Positions 17,643 to 27,714 are shown, counted from the stretch's first letter. The stretch is DNA of 64,000 nt from Phormidesmis priestleyi BC1401 (GCF_001650195.1 NZ_LXYR01000008.1:62001-126000); one strand, 5' to 3'. Numbers and translations: made by a program. Notes: generated by a model not told the origin, from the letters alone.

Positions 17643-19430
17643 TTACATTCGCTCCAGCACTTGAATTCCTAACAGCGACAGCCCTAATTTCAACGTCCGA
17701 GCCGTCAAATCACACAGCATTAAGCGAGACGTTCTAGCAGGCTCTTCAGCTTGAAGAACGGGACAGCGATCGTAGAACTGATTAAACTTTTGACTCAGTT
17801 CAAATAGATATTGACACAATCGATTGGGCAACAGATCTTGACTCACGGCATCTAACGTATCTTCTAGCTGCAATAGATGTTTTGCTAACGTTAATTCTGC
17901 GTCTTCTCTTAACAGAATGGTTGCCTCAGATCCTAAGTTTTGAAAGTCAATGTTTCCTTTCCGGCTAATTCCCTGAACCCGCACATAAGCGTAAAGCATA
18001 TAGGGTGCTGTATTGCCCTGAAGTGCCAGCATTTTGTCGTAACTAAAAATATAGTTACTCGTGCGATTTTGGCTCAAGTCGGCATATTTCACCGCACTAA
18101 TTCCCACAATTTGAGACGCATGTGTGATGAACTCTTCAGTTTCGTGCCGCTCTTCTTCTTTGAGTCGAGATTCTAAATCTGCACGGGCACGATCGACCGC
18201 TTCATCTAGCAAATCGCGCAGCCGGATGGTGTCGCCCGATCGAGTCTTCAGCTTTTTGCCATCTTCGCCCTGCACCAACCCAAACTGAACGTGCTCGATC
18301 GTGATGTCTTCGGGAATCCACTCAGCTCGACGCGCCACCTGAAACACCTGGGCAAAGTGATTTGCTTGCCCTGCATCTGTCACATAAATCAATCGCTTCG
18401 CGTGATCCTCTCGAATCCGATAGCGAATCGCCGCTAAGTCAGTCGTCGCGTAGTTATATCCTCCGTCAGACTTTTGAATAATCAGCGGCAAGGGTTGCCC
18501 TTCTCGATTTTGAAAGCCATCTAAGAAGACACATTTCGCACCGTGATCTTCGACGAGCAAACCTGCTTTTTCCAAATCTTCAACAACCGAACCCAAAAGC
18601 GAATTGTAAAAAGATTCACCGCGTTCTGTAATACAAATATCCAGCAGATTATAGATAACCTGAAACTCTTTTCGAGACTGCTCACACAGCAAATTCCAAG
18701 CTCGAAGCGTCTCTTTTGACCCCGACTGAAGCTGCACCACTTCTTGACGAGACTGCTCTTGAAATTGCGGATCTTCGTCAAATCGCTGCTTGGCTTTTTT
18801 ATAAAATGCCACCAAATCTCCCAAATCTAAAGCATCCGCAGTGGTCAATGCTTCTGGGCAAACTTCGCGGAGATAAGTAATCAGCATCCCAAACTGAGTG
18901 CCCCAATCTCCCACATGATTTAGTCGCAGAACGTCGTGCCCCTGAAACTCAAGAATTCGAGCAATGCAGTCGCCAATGATCGTCGATCGTAGATGCCCAA
19001 CGTGCATTTCTTTGGCAATATTCGGACTTGAGAAATCCACGATCGTCCGCTTCGGTTTCTTAACGGCTTCCACACCTAAACGATCGTCTACCTGAAACGC
19101 GGACAATCTCGCCTCTAAATACTCCGGCTTTAGCGTGAAGTTAATAAACCCTGCACCCGCGATCGCCGGAGGCAAACAAAACTCAGACACATCAAGCTGC
19201 TGAATTAATTCCTCAGCGATCGCTCTTGGCGCTTTTCCTAATCGTTTTGCCAATGCCATTGGCGCATTCGATTGATAATCGCCAAACTTTGGATTGCTCG
19301 TCGGCCCCAACATGGGGTCGGTTCCCGTGAACGCTTCTCCAAACACAGCAACCAAGGCTTGCTCAAGACAACTCTTTAATTGTTCGACGACTCCTTTAGG
19401 AACCTGCAAAGCATCTATGGCATCCATCAT
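17643..19430 (-). CDS. argS: Arginyl-tRNA synthetase
   Basis: A class I synthetase that charges tRNA-Arg, 595 aa. The N-terminal additional domain (1-115) precedes the HIGH motif, here HVGH in [20 protein letters not shown]. The KMSKS region is the ArgRS variant [12 protein letters not shown]. The C-terminal anticodon-binding domain ends with [13 protein letters not shown]. Translation could start at the first or second methionine. The downstream DUF72 gene is 4 bp away. Confidence 0.97.
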   Translation of the reverse strand: MMDAIDALQVPKGVVEQLKSCLEQALVAVFGEAFTGTDPMLGPTSNPKFGDYQSNAPMALAKRLGKAPRAIAEELIQQLDVSEFCLPPAIAGAGFINFTLKPEYLEARLSAFQVDDRLGVEAVKKPKRTIVDFSSPNIAKEMHVGHLRSTIIGDCIARILEFQGHDVLRLNHVGDWGTQFGMLITYLREVCPEALTTADALDLGDLVAFYKKAKQRFDEDPQFQEQSRQEVVQLQSGSKETLRAWNLLCEQSRKEFQVIYNLLDICITERGESFYNSLLGSVVEDLEKAGLLVEDHGAKCVFLDGFQNREGQPLPLIIQKSDGGYNYATTDLAAIRYRIREDHAKRLIYVTDAGQANHFAQVFQVARRAEWIPEDITIEHVQFGLVQGEDGKKLKTRSGDTIRLRDLLDEAVDRARADLESRLKEEERHETEEFITHASQIVGISAVKYADLSQNRTSNYIFSYDKMLALQGNTAPYMLYAYVRVQGISRKGNIDFQNLGSEATILLREDAELTLAKHLLQLEDTLDAVSQDLLPNRLCQYLFELSQKFNQFYDRCPVLQAEEPARTSRLMLCDLTARTLKLGLSLLGIQVLERM

Positions 19431-19596
19431 CTCAAAACCTGCAAACAGAGTAGCTGATCGAGTTTCACTACTTATACAAGATAGCGACTTGACTCTCTAT
19501 CATTCAGCAAGAGCGATCGCTTGGGCAAGAAAACTAATAAAATTTGACTGAAAAATTCTTGGCGGTGCTGAATCGATCGATGAAGCACAGATTTTA

Positions 19597-19710
19597 CCCT
19601 CACCCTAGCCCTCTCCCAAAAGGAGAGGGGACAGGAGTTCTGGTTCCCTTACTCCCTGGGGAGAAGAGAGTCTTGTTCCCTCTCCTTGGGGAGAGGGCTA
19701 GGGTGAGGGT
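19597..19710. repeat. Interspersed palindromic repeat (CCCTCACCC family), long form
   Basis: The element starts CCCTCACCCTAGCCCTCTCCC and ends with the reverse complement (GGGAGAGGGCTAGGGTGAGGG-like, 19688-19709). An internal CTCCCTGGGGAGAAG hairpin lies in the middle. It separates argS from nadC. Confidence 0.8.
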
Positions 19711-19740
19711 GAGAAGGTGCACCTTAACCAATCCACGTTT

Positions 19741-20628
19741 CTAAGCCTTGACAAATCTCATGCTCAAATCTAGCCAGGGCGATCGCGTCACGGGGGCACT
19801 ACTCGAAATGAAGTCCACCCCGGTTTCTGCGATCGCTCGAATCGTCTCGATCGTCACATTCCCCGAAGCCTCGATCTTCGTGCGGTCGCTACTTTGCCGA
19901 ATTTTCTGCACAGCATTTCGCATCAAATCGAGCGGCATATTATCGAGCATGATGATATCTGCTTTGTGCTGCAGTGCTTCTTCGACCTGCTCCAAACTCT
20001 CTGTCTCAACCTCGATCGACAGGGGATAGGGAATGTGAGCACGAACTTGGGCGATCGCCACTCCAATTCCGCCCGCCGCCACGATGTGATTGTCTTTAAT
20101 CATCACAGCATCATCCAATCCCATCCGATGATTCACCGCTCCTCCAACTTGAGACGCATATTTTTCTAGCAGCCGCAGCCCCGGCGTTGTCTTGCGAGTA
20201 TCGACCAGTCGAGCCGGAAGATCCTCGATTTTCTCTGCATATTTTCGAGTCATTGTCGCGATTCCAGATAAGCGCATCGCCAAATTTAGGGCAACCCGTT
20301 CTCCGGTCAGCAGCGCATCAAACGACCCTTGCATTTCAGCGATCGTCTCTCCTTTTTGACAAGCTCTTCCTTCTAGAGCCAACGCTTTGAAAGTCACAAA
20401 CTGATCTAATAAGTAGAAGACTCTGGCAGCGATCGGCAATCCAGCAACCACGCCATCTTCTTTAGCCACCCATTTGGCAACCCCGATGGCATGACCTTGC
20501 GGAGTGCCAGCAAGCAAGAGGCTTTGAGTAGTGCGATCGCCGCGACCAATATCTTCTAAAAGCCAATCTTGAAGGGAGCGATCGAGCACTAAGAACGGAG
20601 GCAGTACGGGGGTTGAGTAGTTCATCAA
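19741..20628 (-). CDS. nadC: Nicotinate-nucleotide pyrophosphorylase (carboxylating)
   Basis: QPRTase converts quinolinate and PRPP to nicotinate mononucleotide in de novo NAD synthesis. The 295-aa length fits. Hallmarks are LLEDIGRGDRTT near the N terminus, ALNLAMRLSGIATMTRKY, the PRPP/quinolinate site RLVDTRKTTPGLRLLEKYA, RMGLDDAVMIKDNH and the C-terminal IEASGNVTIETIRAIAETGVDFIS. No nadA or nadB is near. A CCCTCACCC repeat lies beyond its stop. Confidence 0.95.
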   Translation of the reverse strand: MMNYSTPVLPPFLVLDRSLQDWLLEDIGRGDRTTQSLLLAGTPQGHAIGVAKWVAKEDGVVAGLPIAARVFYLLDQFVTFKALALEGRACQKGETIAEMQGSFDALLTGERVALNLAMRLSGIATMTRKYAEKIEDLPARLVDTRKTTPGLRLLEKYASQVGGAVNHRMGLDDAVMIKDNHIVAAGGIGVAIAQVRAHIPYPLSIEVETESLEQVEEALQHKADIIMLDNMPLDLMRNAVQKIRQSSDRTKIEASGNVTIETIRAIAETGVDFISSSAPVTRSPWLDLSMRFVKA

Positions 20629-20790
20629 ACTATCTGAGAGGTTGATCGCTAGACTTAATATTGGGTCTAGCCTATCGTCTCTTAAAGGATGTTTGAACAG
20701 TAATCTTCAATGTTACAGGTTTAGATCTCGCTAAATCTCCATTAATTATTAACCCGGCAACGATTGATGGGTCGTTGCAGAACTTTTTCG

Positions 20791-20957
20791 CCCCCTAAAT
20801 CCCCCAATCCTGGCAGGGCTGATTAGTTGTCGCCAGATAAAATCTACAAGCTTGAGTCTTCGTTCAGCATCAGAATGATGCCTTAACGCAAGATAAAGGG
20901 TACAGATTTTCTTTCTCGACCTTGATTAGCTCTGCCAATCCTGGGGGATTTAGGGGC
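20791..20957. repeat. Miniature inverted-repeat-like element (CCCCTAAATCCCCC ends)
   Basis: Two inverted arms (20792-20816 and 20932-20956) enclose about 115 bp. They share the outermost 15 nt CCCCTAAATCCCCCA and the innermost GGCAG, with a mismatched middle. No reading frame lies inside. It sits in the 445-bp gap between nadC and the HAD gene, just upstream of the latter. No target duplication was identified. Confidence 0.5.
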
Positions 20958-21074
20958 AGAAGCCGACTGAACCGACGTGGCAAAGACTGAAGTGCAATCT
21001 CAACGATTGCCGAGTTAATAAGAGGATCTAGCCCCAGAGTGTCAACGAATTTTAGATTGATTTGGAGAGGCATT

Positions 21075-21902
21075 TTGAATCAAGAACTGGATGCAGGATT
21101 GAAGAGGTCAGCGGCGATCGTGGTGTTTGACATTGATGGCGTGGTGAGAGATGTCAGCGGCTCTTATCGTCGTGCCCTCGCTGACACCGTGGAACAGTTT
21201 ACTCAAAACGCCTACCGTCCGACCTCTCAAGAGATCGATCTTCTCAAGTCAGAAGGAACGTGGAATAACGACTGGGAAGCATCTCAGGAGCTAGTGTATC
21301 GATATTTTGAGACCCAGAGGTCTTTACGAAGTTCGATCGACCTCAACTATTCAGAATTAGTCGCATTTTTTCAGTCTAAATATCGTGGCACCGATTCCGA
21401 CCATTGGACGGGCTATATCTGCGATGAGCCTCTGCTTTTAGAATCTGCGTATCTAGATTCGCTGACTCGATCGGGCATTCGCTGGGGCTTTTTTAGCGGG
21501 GCGACGAGAGCCTCTGCAAATTATGTGCTAGAGAAGCGATTGGGATTGCAGTCGCCTGTTTTAATCGCGATGGAGGACGCTCCGGGTAAGCCTGACCCTG
21601 CCGGACTGTTTGAGAGCGTGCAGCAGCTTGAAAATCAGCCGGACTTAAGAAATCCTGTGCTGTATGTCGGGGATACTGTTGCGGATATGTATACAGTCGA
21701 TCGAGCGCGAACCATGCAGCCTGATCGAGTCTGGATCGCGATCGGAGTGCTCCCTCCCCACGTTCAGCAAACCTCTGAGCAAATCCGCTCCTACACAGCC
21801 TTATTGATTCAATCAGGAGCAGCCACTGTGTTGAACAACGTGCAGGAACTCACGCCTGAGAAAGTTTTTGAGCTAGTGCAGCTTCAATCTACCCGTATTT
21901 AA
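21075..21902 (+). CDS. HAD-superfamily phosphatase (TIGR01548-like)
   Basis: About 275 aa from the TTG at 21075, which has GGAGAGG upstream; the frame is open from 21039, so the start is uncertain. The HAD motif I is VVFDIDGVVRDVSGSYRRAL. The cap domain follows, then the second motif FFSGATRASANYVL and motif III/IV VLYVGDTVADMYTVDRA, preceded by AMEDAPGKPDPAGL with the conserved lysine. This is the plan of the TIGR01548 subfamily, often linked to histidine-pathway or plant-like proteins but of unknown substrate. Monocistronic. Confidence 0.8.
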   Translation: MNQELDAGLKRSAAIVVFDIDGVVRDVSGSYRRALADTVEQFTQNAYRPTSQEIDLLKSEGTWNNDWEASQELVYRYFETQRSLRSSIDLNYSELVAFFQSKYRGTDSDHWTGYICDEPLLLESAYLDSLTRSGIRWGFFSGATRASANYVLEKRLGLQSPVLIAMEDAPGKPDPAGLFESVQQLENQPDLRNPVLYVGDTVADMYTVDRARTMQPDRVWIAIGVLPPHVQQTSEQIRSYTALLIQSGAATVLNNVQELTPEKVFELVQLQSTRI

Positions 21903-22014
21903 CCGTGATGACAGGCAACGAACCTAATCCCTCCGAGGCTCGATCACAACTCAATGCGGGTGCGCTATGCTCAAAATAAGCCACCAAATTCGCTTTGTAT
22001 AAAGGGTATCAGCT

Positions 22015-22581
22015 ATGAAGTTGCCACTACTGCTGCTAGGGTTCAGCTACCTCATCAGCTTTACTTCTCCTGCTTTCGCCGTGACACCCGCCTCAGTCAA
22101 TGCCAATGACACCGTTGCTTGGTCGAAAGTGGTTGAGAATCCATTTGATGGCAAAATTATCTACGATCGAAACTATAAAGCCGATTTTGTTTTTGTGAGC
22201 AGTTGGTCAAAGAACGGTATTGGTGTCACCTACACTCAAGTGAAAACAACCGTTATCGACTATGGCTATCGTCGTCGAGGATTTGGGCTTGGGTTTGGAC
22301 GATTTGGACGGTTTGGAGGGTTTGGAGAATTCTCTAACGACGCGCCAGTCTATCAACGCTTTGCCACCGAGAATGTGCCTGACTCAATTAGCCTAGCGAT
22401 CGACGGCAAGGTTTATACCTATCAGAATGGACCCGTGTCTCCTGAACTTGCCGCAGCTCTTGCCAGCGCACCACCAGAAAACGTCAAGATTCGGTTGATC
22501 TGGCAGGACGGGAGAACGAAGGACACAGAGGTTGGCAAAGATACGGTGAGAGCTTGGAGAACAGTGTTCAGTCCATCCTAA
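22015..22581 (+). CDS. Secreted protein with Gly/Phe/Arg-rich segment
   Basis: A 188-aa protein with a clear signal peptide (MKLPLLLLGFSYLISFTSPAFA, cleavage after AFA). The mature protein has a charged beta-rich part and a low-complexity region rich in Gly-Phe-Arg at about 82-105 (RRRGFGLGFGRFGRFGGFG). It ends with KVYTYQNGPVSPELAAALASAPPENVKIRLIWQDGRT. No family is recognised. Outer-membrane or periplasmic location is inferred from the signal peptide alone. Confidence 0.65.
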   Translation: MKLPLLLLGFSYLISFTSPAFAVTPASVNANDTVAWSKVVENPFDGKIIYDRNYKADFVFVSSWSKNGIGVTYTQVKTTVIDYGYRRRGFGLGFGRFGRFGGFGEFSNDAPVYQRFATENVPDSISLAIDGKVYTYQNGPVSPELAAALASAPPENVKIRLIWQDGRTKDTEVGKDTVRAWRTVFSPS

Positions 22582-22647
22582 TGATGTGGCACTGGAGTCC
22601 TAACAAGTCTCCCCAGGAAAAGTGCGTGCCCCCCTCTAGAAGTTGGC

Positions 22648-23469
22648 TTACTGAAGGGTTAAGAATTTCTCTAGGGCGGCGGCGATTTGGGGAGGCCAGC
22701 GACGAGTCGTTTTGACCCAGTTGATGTCTTTATAGCGGCGATCGAGTCCGACTGCTGACACCCACTGGCTCTCAGCTTCACCCTGTTTGCCCTGCACCCA
22801 CAAAGCCGCCGTCAGCGCTGCCCGCATATCGGCAAATTTAGGATACTTGCGAACTAAGTTTCTCATTGTGCGAACTGCTTCCTCGGTTTGCCCAATCTGA
22901 TATTGAGCGAGGGCATAGTTGGCACGAGCAAACGCATATTGAGGCGCGAGGTCAGAGGCTTTTTGAAAGTCAGCGATCGCGACCTCCCAGTTGCCTAACC
23001 CAGCTTGGGCATTGCCGCGATTATTGTAGGCAGCGGGGTCTTGAGGGTCGAGTTCTAAAACGTGGTTATAGTCGGCGATCGCTGCGTTCCATTGACCCAA
23101 GCCTTCTAGCGCTGCACCTCGGTTGAGGTAAGGATCAGGGGCACTGGGGGCGAGTTCCATTGCTTTGTTAAAATCAGCGATCGCGCTATCTAATTTGTTT
23201 TGGCTGACTCTGGCATTGCCTCGATTGCTCCAAGCGGCGGCATTGTCAGGGAACCGATCGATGATTTGAGTCCAATAGCCTTCTGCGGTGGCAAAATCGC
23301 CTTTATTGGTCGCTTCAAACGCTTGCTCTTTGAGAGTTCCTAGTTGCTCAAACAAATCTAGAGCCGAGGGTTGGGGCAAAACTTCATCAGCCGCCCAAGC
23401 GAACGGCATTCCTAACCCGATCGCCACAACCAGCAAAAACGCCAAACAAAACTTCAGCAAGCAACGCAT
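22648..23469 (-). CDS. Secreted TPR-repeat protein
   Basis: A 273-aa protein: signal peptide MRCLLKFCLAFLLVVAIGLGMPFAWA (1-26), then at least four tetratricopeptide repeats between about 50 and 190. Clear units are AWSNRGNARVSQNKLDSAIADFNKAMELAP, PYLNRGAALEGLGQWNAAIADYNHVLELDP and AYNNRGNAQAGLGNWEVAIADFQKASDLAP. Small proteins of this plan are common in cyanobacteria and plastids and often help assemble complexes in or near the thylakoid lumen. That role is inferred here. The ruvB gene ends 16 bp upstream, so cotranscription is likely. Confidence 0.85.
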   Translation of the reverse strand: MRCLLKFCLAFLLVVAIGLGMPFAWAADEVLPQPSALDLFEQLGTLKEQAFEATNKGDFATAEGYWTQIIDRFPDNAAAWSNRGNARVSQNKLDSAIADFNKAMELAPSAPDPYLNRGAALEGLGQWNAAIADYNHVLELDPQDPAAYNNRGNAQAGLGNWEVAIADFQKASDLAPQYAFARANYALAQYQIGQTEEAVRTMRNLVRKYPKFADMRAALTAALWVQGKQGEAESQWVSAVGLDRRYKDINWVKTTRRWPPQIAAALEKFLTLQ

Positions 23470-23484
23470 TCGAGCACTCCAGAT

Positions 23485-24621
23485 TCACGACATGAGAGAA
23501 AGTTGACTGTCAGGGGGTTGATAGCCCAAATGTTTCCACGCTGCCGCCGTCGCGATCCGTCCGCGAGGGGTACGGCTGAGATAGCCAATCTGCATCAGAT
23601 AGGGTTCATAGACTTCTTCGATCGTCTGTGAGTCTTCTCCTGTAGAGGCGGCGAGCGTTTCAAGTCCTACCGGTCCGCCGTTGTGCCGCTCGATCATAAA
23701 GCTGAGAAGGCGGCGATCGGTCCAATCCAATCCACACGGATCAACATCAAACAATTCCAGCGCTTCTGCCGCGATCTCTTGAGTCACCTCTCCAGAAGCT
23801 TTAACCTGAACGTAGTCTCTGACGCGTCTCAACAGGCGATTCGCGATTCGGGGAGTGCCACGAGACCGCCGCGCAATTTCACAGGCACCTTCGGCGGTAA
23901 TAGGCGTGTTTAACAGCGCTGCCGTTCTTAATACGATAGAAGTTAATTCGTTGAGTTCATAAAAGCGGAGTTTTTGAATCAATCCAAAGCGATCGCGCAA
24001 CGGCGAAGTCAACGCGCCGACGCGAGTGGTGGCACCCACTAAAGTGAAGGGAGCCAGCTTGAGCGATTGGGTTCGGGCACTGCGCCCTTTGCCGCCAATG
24101 ATATCGACTCGAAAATCTTCCATTGCCGGGTAGAGCAGTTCTTCTGTAATTCTAGGCAAACGATGGATTTCGTCAATAAACAGCACATCGCCCGGTTGCA
24201 GCGTCACCAACAAGCCCATAATGTCGCGGGGACGCTCTAGAGAAGGGGCACTGGTAATTTTGCAATTGACCCCCATCTCGGATGCCAAAATCAGCGACAT
24301 CGTGGTTTTGCCTAAGCCCGGAGGACCATAAAGCAGCAGGTGATCCAACGGTTCACCTCGAACTTTTGCGGCTTGAATGGCAATATCTAAAACATCTTTT
24401 AGGTCTTTTTGCCCGACATAATCGCTCAACTTCTGAGGTCGCAGCCGTTCTTCGGGTTTGCCGTTTTCTTCAGGCTCTGACTCTGGACGCACCAACTCCG
24501 TCCCAGCTTGCCTGCGATGTTGACGGGATTCAGCGACGCTCATTGGTAAGGGAAGGTTCCCCAACTCGGAGTTGGAGCGTTCTGGCTCAGATGGCTGTTT
24601 CTTGGAAGAGATAATCGCCAT
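23485..24621 (-). CDS. ruvB: Holliday junction branch-migration ATPase RuvB
   Basis: RuvB is the hexameric motor that drives Holliday junction migration with RuvA. Starting at MAIISSKKQ (24621) the protein is 378 aa, with a low-complexity N-terminal tail of about 60 residues that is longer than in E. coli and common in cyanobacteria. Walker A is GPPGLGKTT, Walker B is [10 protein letters not shown], the sensor region is [20 protein letters not shown], and the winged helix at the C terminus contains [17 protein letters not shown]. No ruvA or ruvC is nearby. Confidence 0.97.
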   Translation of the reverse strand: MAIISSKKQPSEPERSNSELGNLPLPMSVAESRQHRRQAGTELVRPESEPEENGKPEERLRPQKLSDYVGQKDLKDVLDIAIQAAKVRGEPLDHLLLYGPPGLGKTTMSLILASEMGVNCKITSAPSLERPRDIMGLLVTLQPGDVLFIDEIHRLPRITEELLYPAMEDFRVDIIGGKGRSARTQSLKLAPFTLVGATTRVGALTSPLRDRFGLIQKLRFYELNELTSIVLRTAALLNTPITAEGACEIARRSRGTPRIANRLLRRVRDYVQVKASGEVTQEIAAEALELFDVDPCGLDWTDRRLLSFMIERHNGGPVGLETLAASTGEDSQTIEEVYEPYLMQIGYLSRTPRGRIATAAAWKHLGYQPPDSQLSLMS

Positions 24622-24658
24622 AATTGAGTACAATCATACCCGTAGACTTTAGAAAAAG

Positions 24659-25198
24659 ATGACGATCGCAGAGACTTTTCCGATTCCTGAGGCGATTTCT
24701 TTTGAGGAAGCCATTGCGCTGACTCAATCTTTTTTGGCTGAGATGCAGCAGGGGAGCCTGTCCGACTCAAAAATTGAAGGGACGATCGCCGCGTTAGCTG
24801 CTAGTGAAAATGGAGCGCGAGGGTTTTTCGTCACTTATCTCACCGATGAGCGATCGTTCGCTGATCAGCCGTCTGATCCGATAGTGCAAGGGTTGCGATC
24901 GTCGCCCGAACTCGTGTCTGAACTGTTGGTCAAGAATTTAGCCATGTCTACCGCGATGATTCTTGCCCATACACGCAATCAAAATTTAGAGATGGCGCAA
25001 GGATCGGAGCGAGTGCAGCGACGTACAGTGCAGTTAATTCAGCTTGTGAAGTTGGCGATCGTGCAAACAAAGCTACAAACATTATCGGAGACGATCACGA
25101 TGAATGCAGGGCACTATCAGCGCTTTTTAGAACGATGGGGCTACGATATTGAGCAGCGAGATGCCATTCAGCAGATTCTAAAAAGAGTCATCACCTGA
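24659..25198 (+). CDS. Conserved-type helical protein of unknown function
   Basis: A 179-aa soluble, mainly helical protein with a clean ATG, divergent from ruvB by 37 bp. Notable stretches are FEEAIALTQSFLAEMQQG, an ENGARGFFVTYLTDE turn, and AMSTAMILAHTRNQNLEMAQGSERVQRRTVQLIQL. No known motif, signal or membrane segment is visible. The last 21 bp overlap the convergent glycosyltransferase gene. The regular amphipathic pattern and absence of rare-codon runs support a true gene. Function not known. Confidence 0.75.
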   Translation: MTIAETFPIPEAISFEEAIALTQSFLAEMQQGSLSDSKIEGTIAALAASENGARGFFVTYLTDERSFADQPSDPIVQGLRSSPELVSELLVKNLAMSTAMILAHTRNQNLEMAQGSERVQRRTVQLIQLVKLAIVQTKLQTLSETITMNAGHYQRFLERWGYDIEQRDAIQQILKRVIT

Positions 25199-26086
25199 TA
25201 TCTTCGATCGCTGCAGTGGGTAGTGTTTGAAGTCTAAAATTAAGCGCAGGATTTCTAAGTTTGCGCTTTTGAATGAGCAAAGAAAACTGCAAACAAATTT
25301 CATCACCAAGTAAATGCGTAATGTGACTTGTTCCCAAATAGGACGATGTTTTTGGTAGTAATAAAGCTGGCTGCGACGATAGTCTAAACGCAGCTTATCT
25401 GGCGTTTTGCTGACTGAATAGCCGCCGAGGTGAATCAGGGCAACTGAGGGAGCATACACAACTTTCCAGCCTTTAGTCTGAGCGCGTCGGCATAAGTCTG
25501 ATTCCTCAAAGTACATAAAGAACGTTTCATCAAACCCCGCCAGCGCTTCAAACAAGCCTTTGCGAATAAACAGGGCGGCTCCAACGACGATATCAACGTC
25601 CTGCATCTTGGCGAATTCCTGACTTATCTGATGGCGACTTCGATCGTCAAGCTGTTGTTTTAGAGCTTGACACTCGCCCCAAATGCTGATTTCTGGAGCG
25701 GTCGATCGCTGCAACCCTCCATCTGGGTTGAGAAGCTGCGGTCCGATGATGCCGATCGTCGGATCTTGTCTCATCAGATCCACCAAGTAGGGCAAAATAT
25801 CAAACGTCAAAAGGGTGTCAGTGTTGAGCAGCAGCAAAAATTCTCCGTTTGCAAGACTGGCTCCTCGATTATTGCCCGACCCAAAGCCACAATTTTGACT
25901 CTGCCGCACAAGCTGCACAGCCGGAAACAGCGTCTCGATCAGATCAGCGCTGCCGTCGGTTGAGGCGTTGTCTACCACGATGACTTCATGAGCGATCGTC
26001 TGAAGCGTATTTTGCAGCGAATCGAGGCAATCGATCACAACCTGACTTCCGTTGTAATTGACCAAAATAATGGAAACGGTAGCCAT
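25178..26086 (-). CDS. Glycosyltransferase family 2 (rhamnosyltransferase-like)
   Basis: A 302-aa GT-A fold enzyme. The N terminus SIILVNYNGSQVVIDCLDSLQ, then VIVVDNASTDGS and the acidic LLLNTDTLL region identify a GT2 member. The lengthened GFDETFFMYFEESDLCRRAQTKGW motif is typical of the rhamnosyltransferase-like branch that adds sugars to cell-surface chains. No membrane anchor is evident, though the C terminus has a hydrophobic segment (RIYLVMKFVCSFLCSF). The gene follows another GT2 (24 bp upstream) in a polysaccharide operon running on the minus strand. The sugar donor is unknown. Confidence 0.88.
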   Translation of the reverse strand: MATVSIILVNYNGSQVVIDCLDSLQNTLQTIAHEVIVVDNASTDGSADLIETLFPAVQLVRQSQNCGFGSGNNRGASLANGEFLLLLNTDTLLTFDILPYLVDLMRQDPTIGIIGPQLLNPDGGLQRSTAPEISIWGECQALKQQLDDRSRHQISQEFAKMQDVDIVVGAALFIRKGLFEALAGFDETFFMYFEESDLCRRAQTKGWKVVYAPSVALIHLGGYSVSKTPDKLRLDYRRSQLYYYQKHRPIWEQVTLRIYLVMKFVCSFLCSFKSANLEILRLILDFKHYPLQRSKISGDDSF

Positions 26087-26110
26087 GTGCTCACTCCTCT
26101 CAGCCTTGAT

Positions 26111-27073
26111 TTATCTCCAAAACCCATCCAGCTTGCCTCGAAATCCATGATAGGTTCCAAGAATACAGGCAGCCATCTTTTGGGGTTTAGATTTAGGGTC
26201 GAATAATCCGATCATAATTATCGTGACGATCGCGTATTTAATCCGCCTTAAACCGCAACTGATTCGGTTCAGTCCTTGAGAATAGGTCAATTCTAAATAA
26301 GTATGATTCCGGCAGATATAGTAATGCCGCAATGGAGAATAAATCTGGAAGATTTTCTTTTTTCCGACGAGTTGGATCGCGATCGGGTCACCAAAACGAT
26401 GCTGCATAGTCGCGAGGGGAGCAATCAAGTTATGAAAGCCCGCCCGTCTCAGCCGCAGCCCATAGTCTAAATCAACGCCATCAATAAATAATTTTGGATC
26501 AGGGGGTGTCACTTTCGCCCTACTCGTCAGCCAAAGTAGAGATCCTGACGTGATCGGAGCATCGCACTCAAAGGGTTCCGTGAAGCTAGGCGCTTTGTAA
26601 CCTTGAAAATGATCGCCTAGAAATACACCTGGTTCTACCGTTTCACCCGTGCGGGCATCGATCGCCTGAGGTCCTAAAATACCGATCGGGTAATCTGCTG
26701 TCGCGACTTGATCATAGGTCTTCAGCAGCAACTCTAAACAGTCGGGTGCGGGTTGACTATCTTGGTCAAACATCCAGAGAAAGGCAAAACCCTGAGACCC
26801 AAACCGTTCCACCGCTAGGCTAATTCCAGCCGCAATGCCAATATTCTCAGGGTGATGGAGAACCTGAATCGCGAGATTTTGAACATAGTCAGGGTCTAAA
26901 ACTAGCGGCTGTCGAGAGTTATCGACCACTAAAACTTGCTCGATCGAATAAGACTGACACTGCAAAGCGTTGAGGCAAGCATTGAGAGCCTCAGCATCTT
27001 CATAAGCGGTGATGTAGGCTGCAATGCGATAAGCATCCTGTCTGATGTCCCCCATCCGAGAAATTCGAGTCAT
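26111..27073 (-). CDS. Glycosyltransferase family 2
   Basis: A 320-aa GT2 protein with YITAYEDAEALNACLNAL, then VLVVDNSRQP, a MFDQDSQP acidic (DxD-like) site and the downstream DGVDLDYGLRLRRAGF block. This pattern is found in rhamnosyl- and galactofuranosyl-type transferases that extend surface polysaccharides. It sits between rfbC (12 bp upstream) and another GT2 gene, so all three are probably one transcript. With rfbC making dTDP-4-keto-rhamnose, a rhamnose donor is a reasonable guess, but not shown. Confidence 0.88.
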   Translation of the reverse strand: MTRISRMGDIRQDAYRIAAYITAYEDAEALNACLNALQCQSYSIEQVLVVDNSRQPLVLDPDYVQNLAIQVLHHPENIGIAAGISLAVERFGSQGFAFLWMFDQDSQPAPDCLELLLKTYDQVATADYPIGILGPQAIDARTGETVEPGVFLGDHFQGYKAPSFTEPFECDAPITSGSLLWLTSRAKVTPPDPKLFIDGVDLDYGLRLRRAGFHNLIAPLATMQHRFGDPIAIQLVGKKKIFQIYSPLRHYYICRNHTYLELTYSQGLNRISCGLRRIKYAIVTIIMIGLFDPKSKPQKMAACILGTYHGFRGKLDGFWR

Positions 27074-27085
27074 GGTTCATAGACG

Positions 27086-27631
27086 TTAAGGAAAGAGATC
27101 TGCCGCTTTAAAAGGCGAACCAGACTGATCTTTCTGTGAAAGAATCGGCAAGCTGGATAGTGACCAGTCGATCGCTAAATCAGGATCATTCCAAAGAATA
27201 CAGCGTTCATGCTGCGGTGCATAATAATCCGTCGTTTTGTAGGCAACCTCAGCGATCTCTGACAGCACGACAAATCCGTGAGCAAATCCCGGCGGCACCC
27301 AAAGCTGGCGTTTGTTTTCGGCACTTAGTTCATAAGCAACCCATTGACCAAAGGAGGGCGAACTTTTACGAATATCAACCGCTACGTCGAGGATCATTCC
27401 TAGCAATGCTCGCACCAACTTGCCTTGAGGCTGCTGAATCTGATAGTGCAGCCCTCGCAAAACAGATTTGGTGGAGCGAGAGTGATTATCTTGGACAAAC
27501 GGAGTGGCTACTCCAGTTTTGTCTTGGAAGGTTTTAGCATTGAAGCTCTCAAAGAAAAAGCCCCGATCGTCACCAAAGACGCGTGGCTCAATCAAAACAA
27601 CATCAGGAATTTCAGTACAAGCAACTTTCAT
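27086..27631 (-). CDS. rfbC: dTDP-4-dehydrorhamnose 3,5-epimerase
   Basis: RfbC (RmlC) epimerises dTDP-4-keto-6-deoxy-glucose on the way to dTDP-L-rhamnose. The 181-aa cupin has EPRVFGDDRGFFFESFNAKTF at its start, the catalytic histidine in SRSTKSVLRGLHYQ, and the typical VPPGFAHGFVVLSEIAEVAYKTTDYY block. No rfbA, rfbB or rfbD lies in the window; they may be elsewhere. The sequence just upstream of its start contains a terminal inverted repeat of a mobile element (27636-27654). Confidence 0.95.
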   Translation of the reverse strand: MKVACTEIPDVVLIEPRVFGDDRGFFFESFNAKTFQDKTGVATPFVQDNHSRSTKSVLRGLHYQIQQPQGKLVRALLGMILDVAVDIRKSSPSFGQWVAYELSAENKRQLWVPPGFAHGFVVLSEIAEVAYKTTDYYAPQHERCILWNDPDLAIDWSLSSLPILSQKDQSGSPFKAADLFP

Positions 27632-27635
27632 AAAT

Positions 27636-27654
27636 CAATGGTTCGGACAATTTT
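27636..27654. repeat. Orphan terminal-repeat-like sequence
   Basis: CAATGGTTCGGACAATTTT matches the end of the miniature element at 29001-29124 in 17 of 19 positions. It begins 5 bp upstream of the rfbC start and 61 bp before the decayed transposase. It could be the left end of the same element family. Confidence 0.5.
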
Positions 27655-27714
27655 TTCCAGGAAAGCTATCCATCGAATAGGGTGCAAATACAAACAAGCA
27701 CTGGACAAATAACT

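Noticed and set aside
24659-25198. Possible toxin or antitoxin
   Set aside because: The 179-aa helical protein has no recognisable toxin motif and no partner gene. It was kept as unknown.
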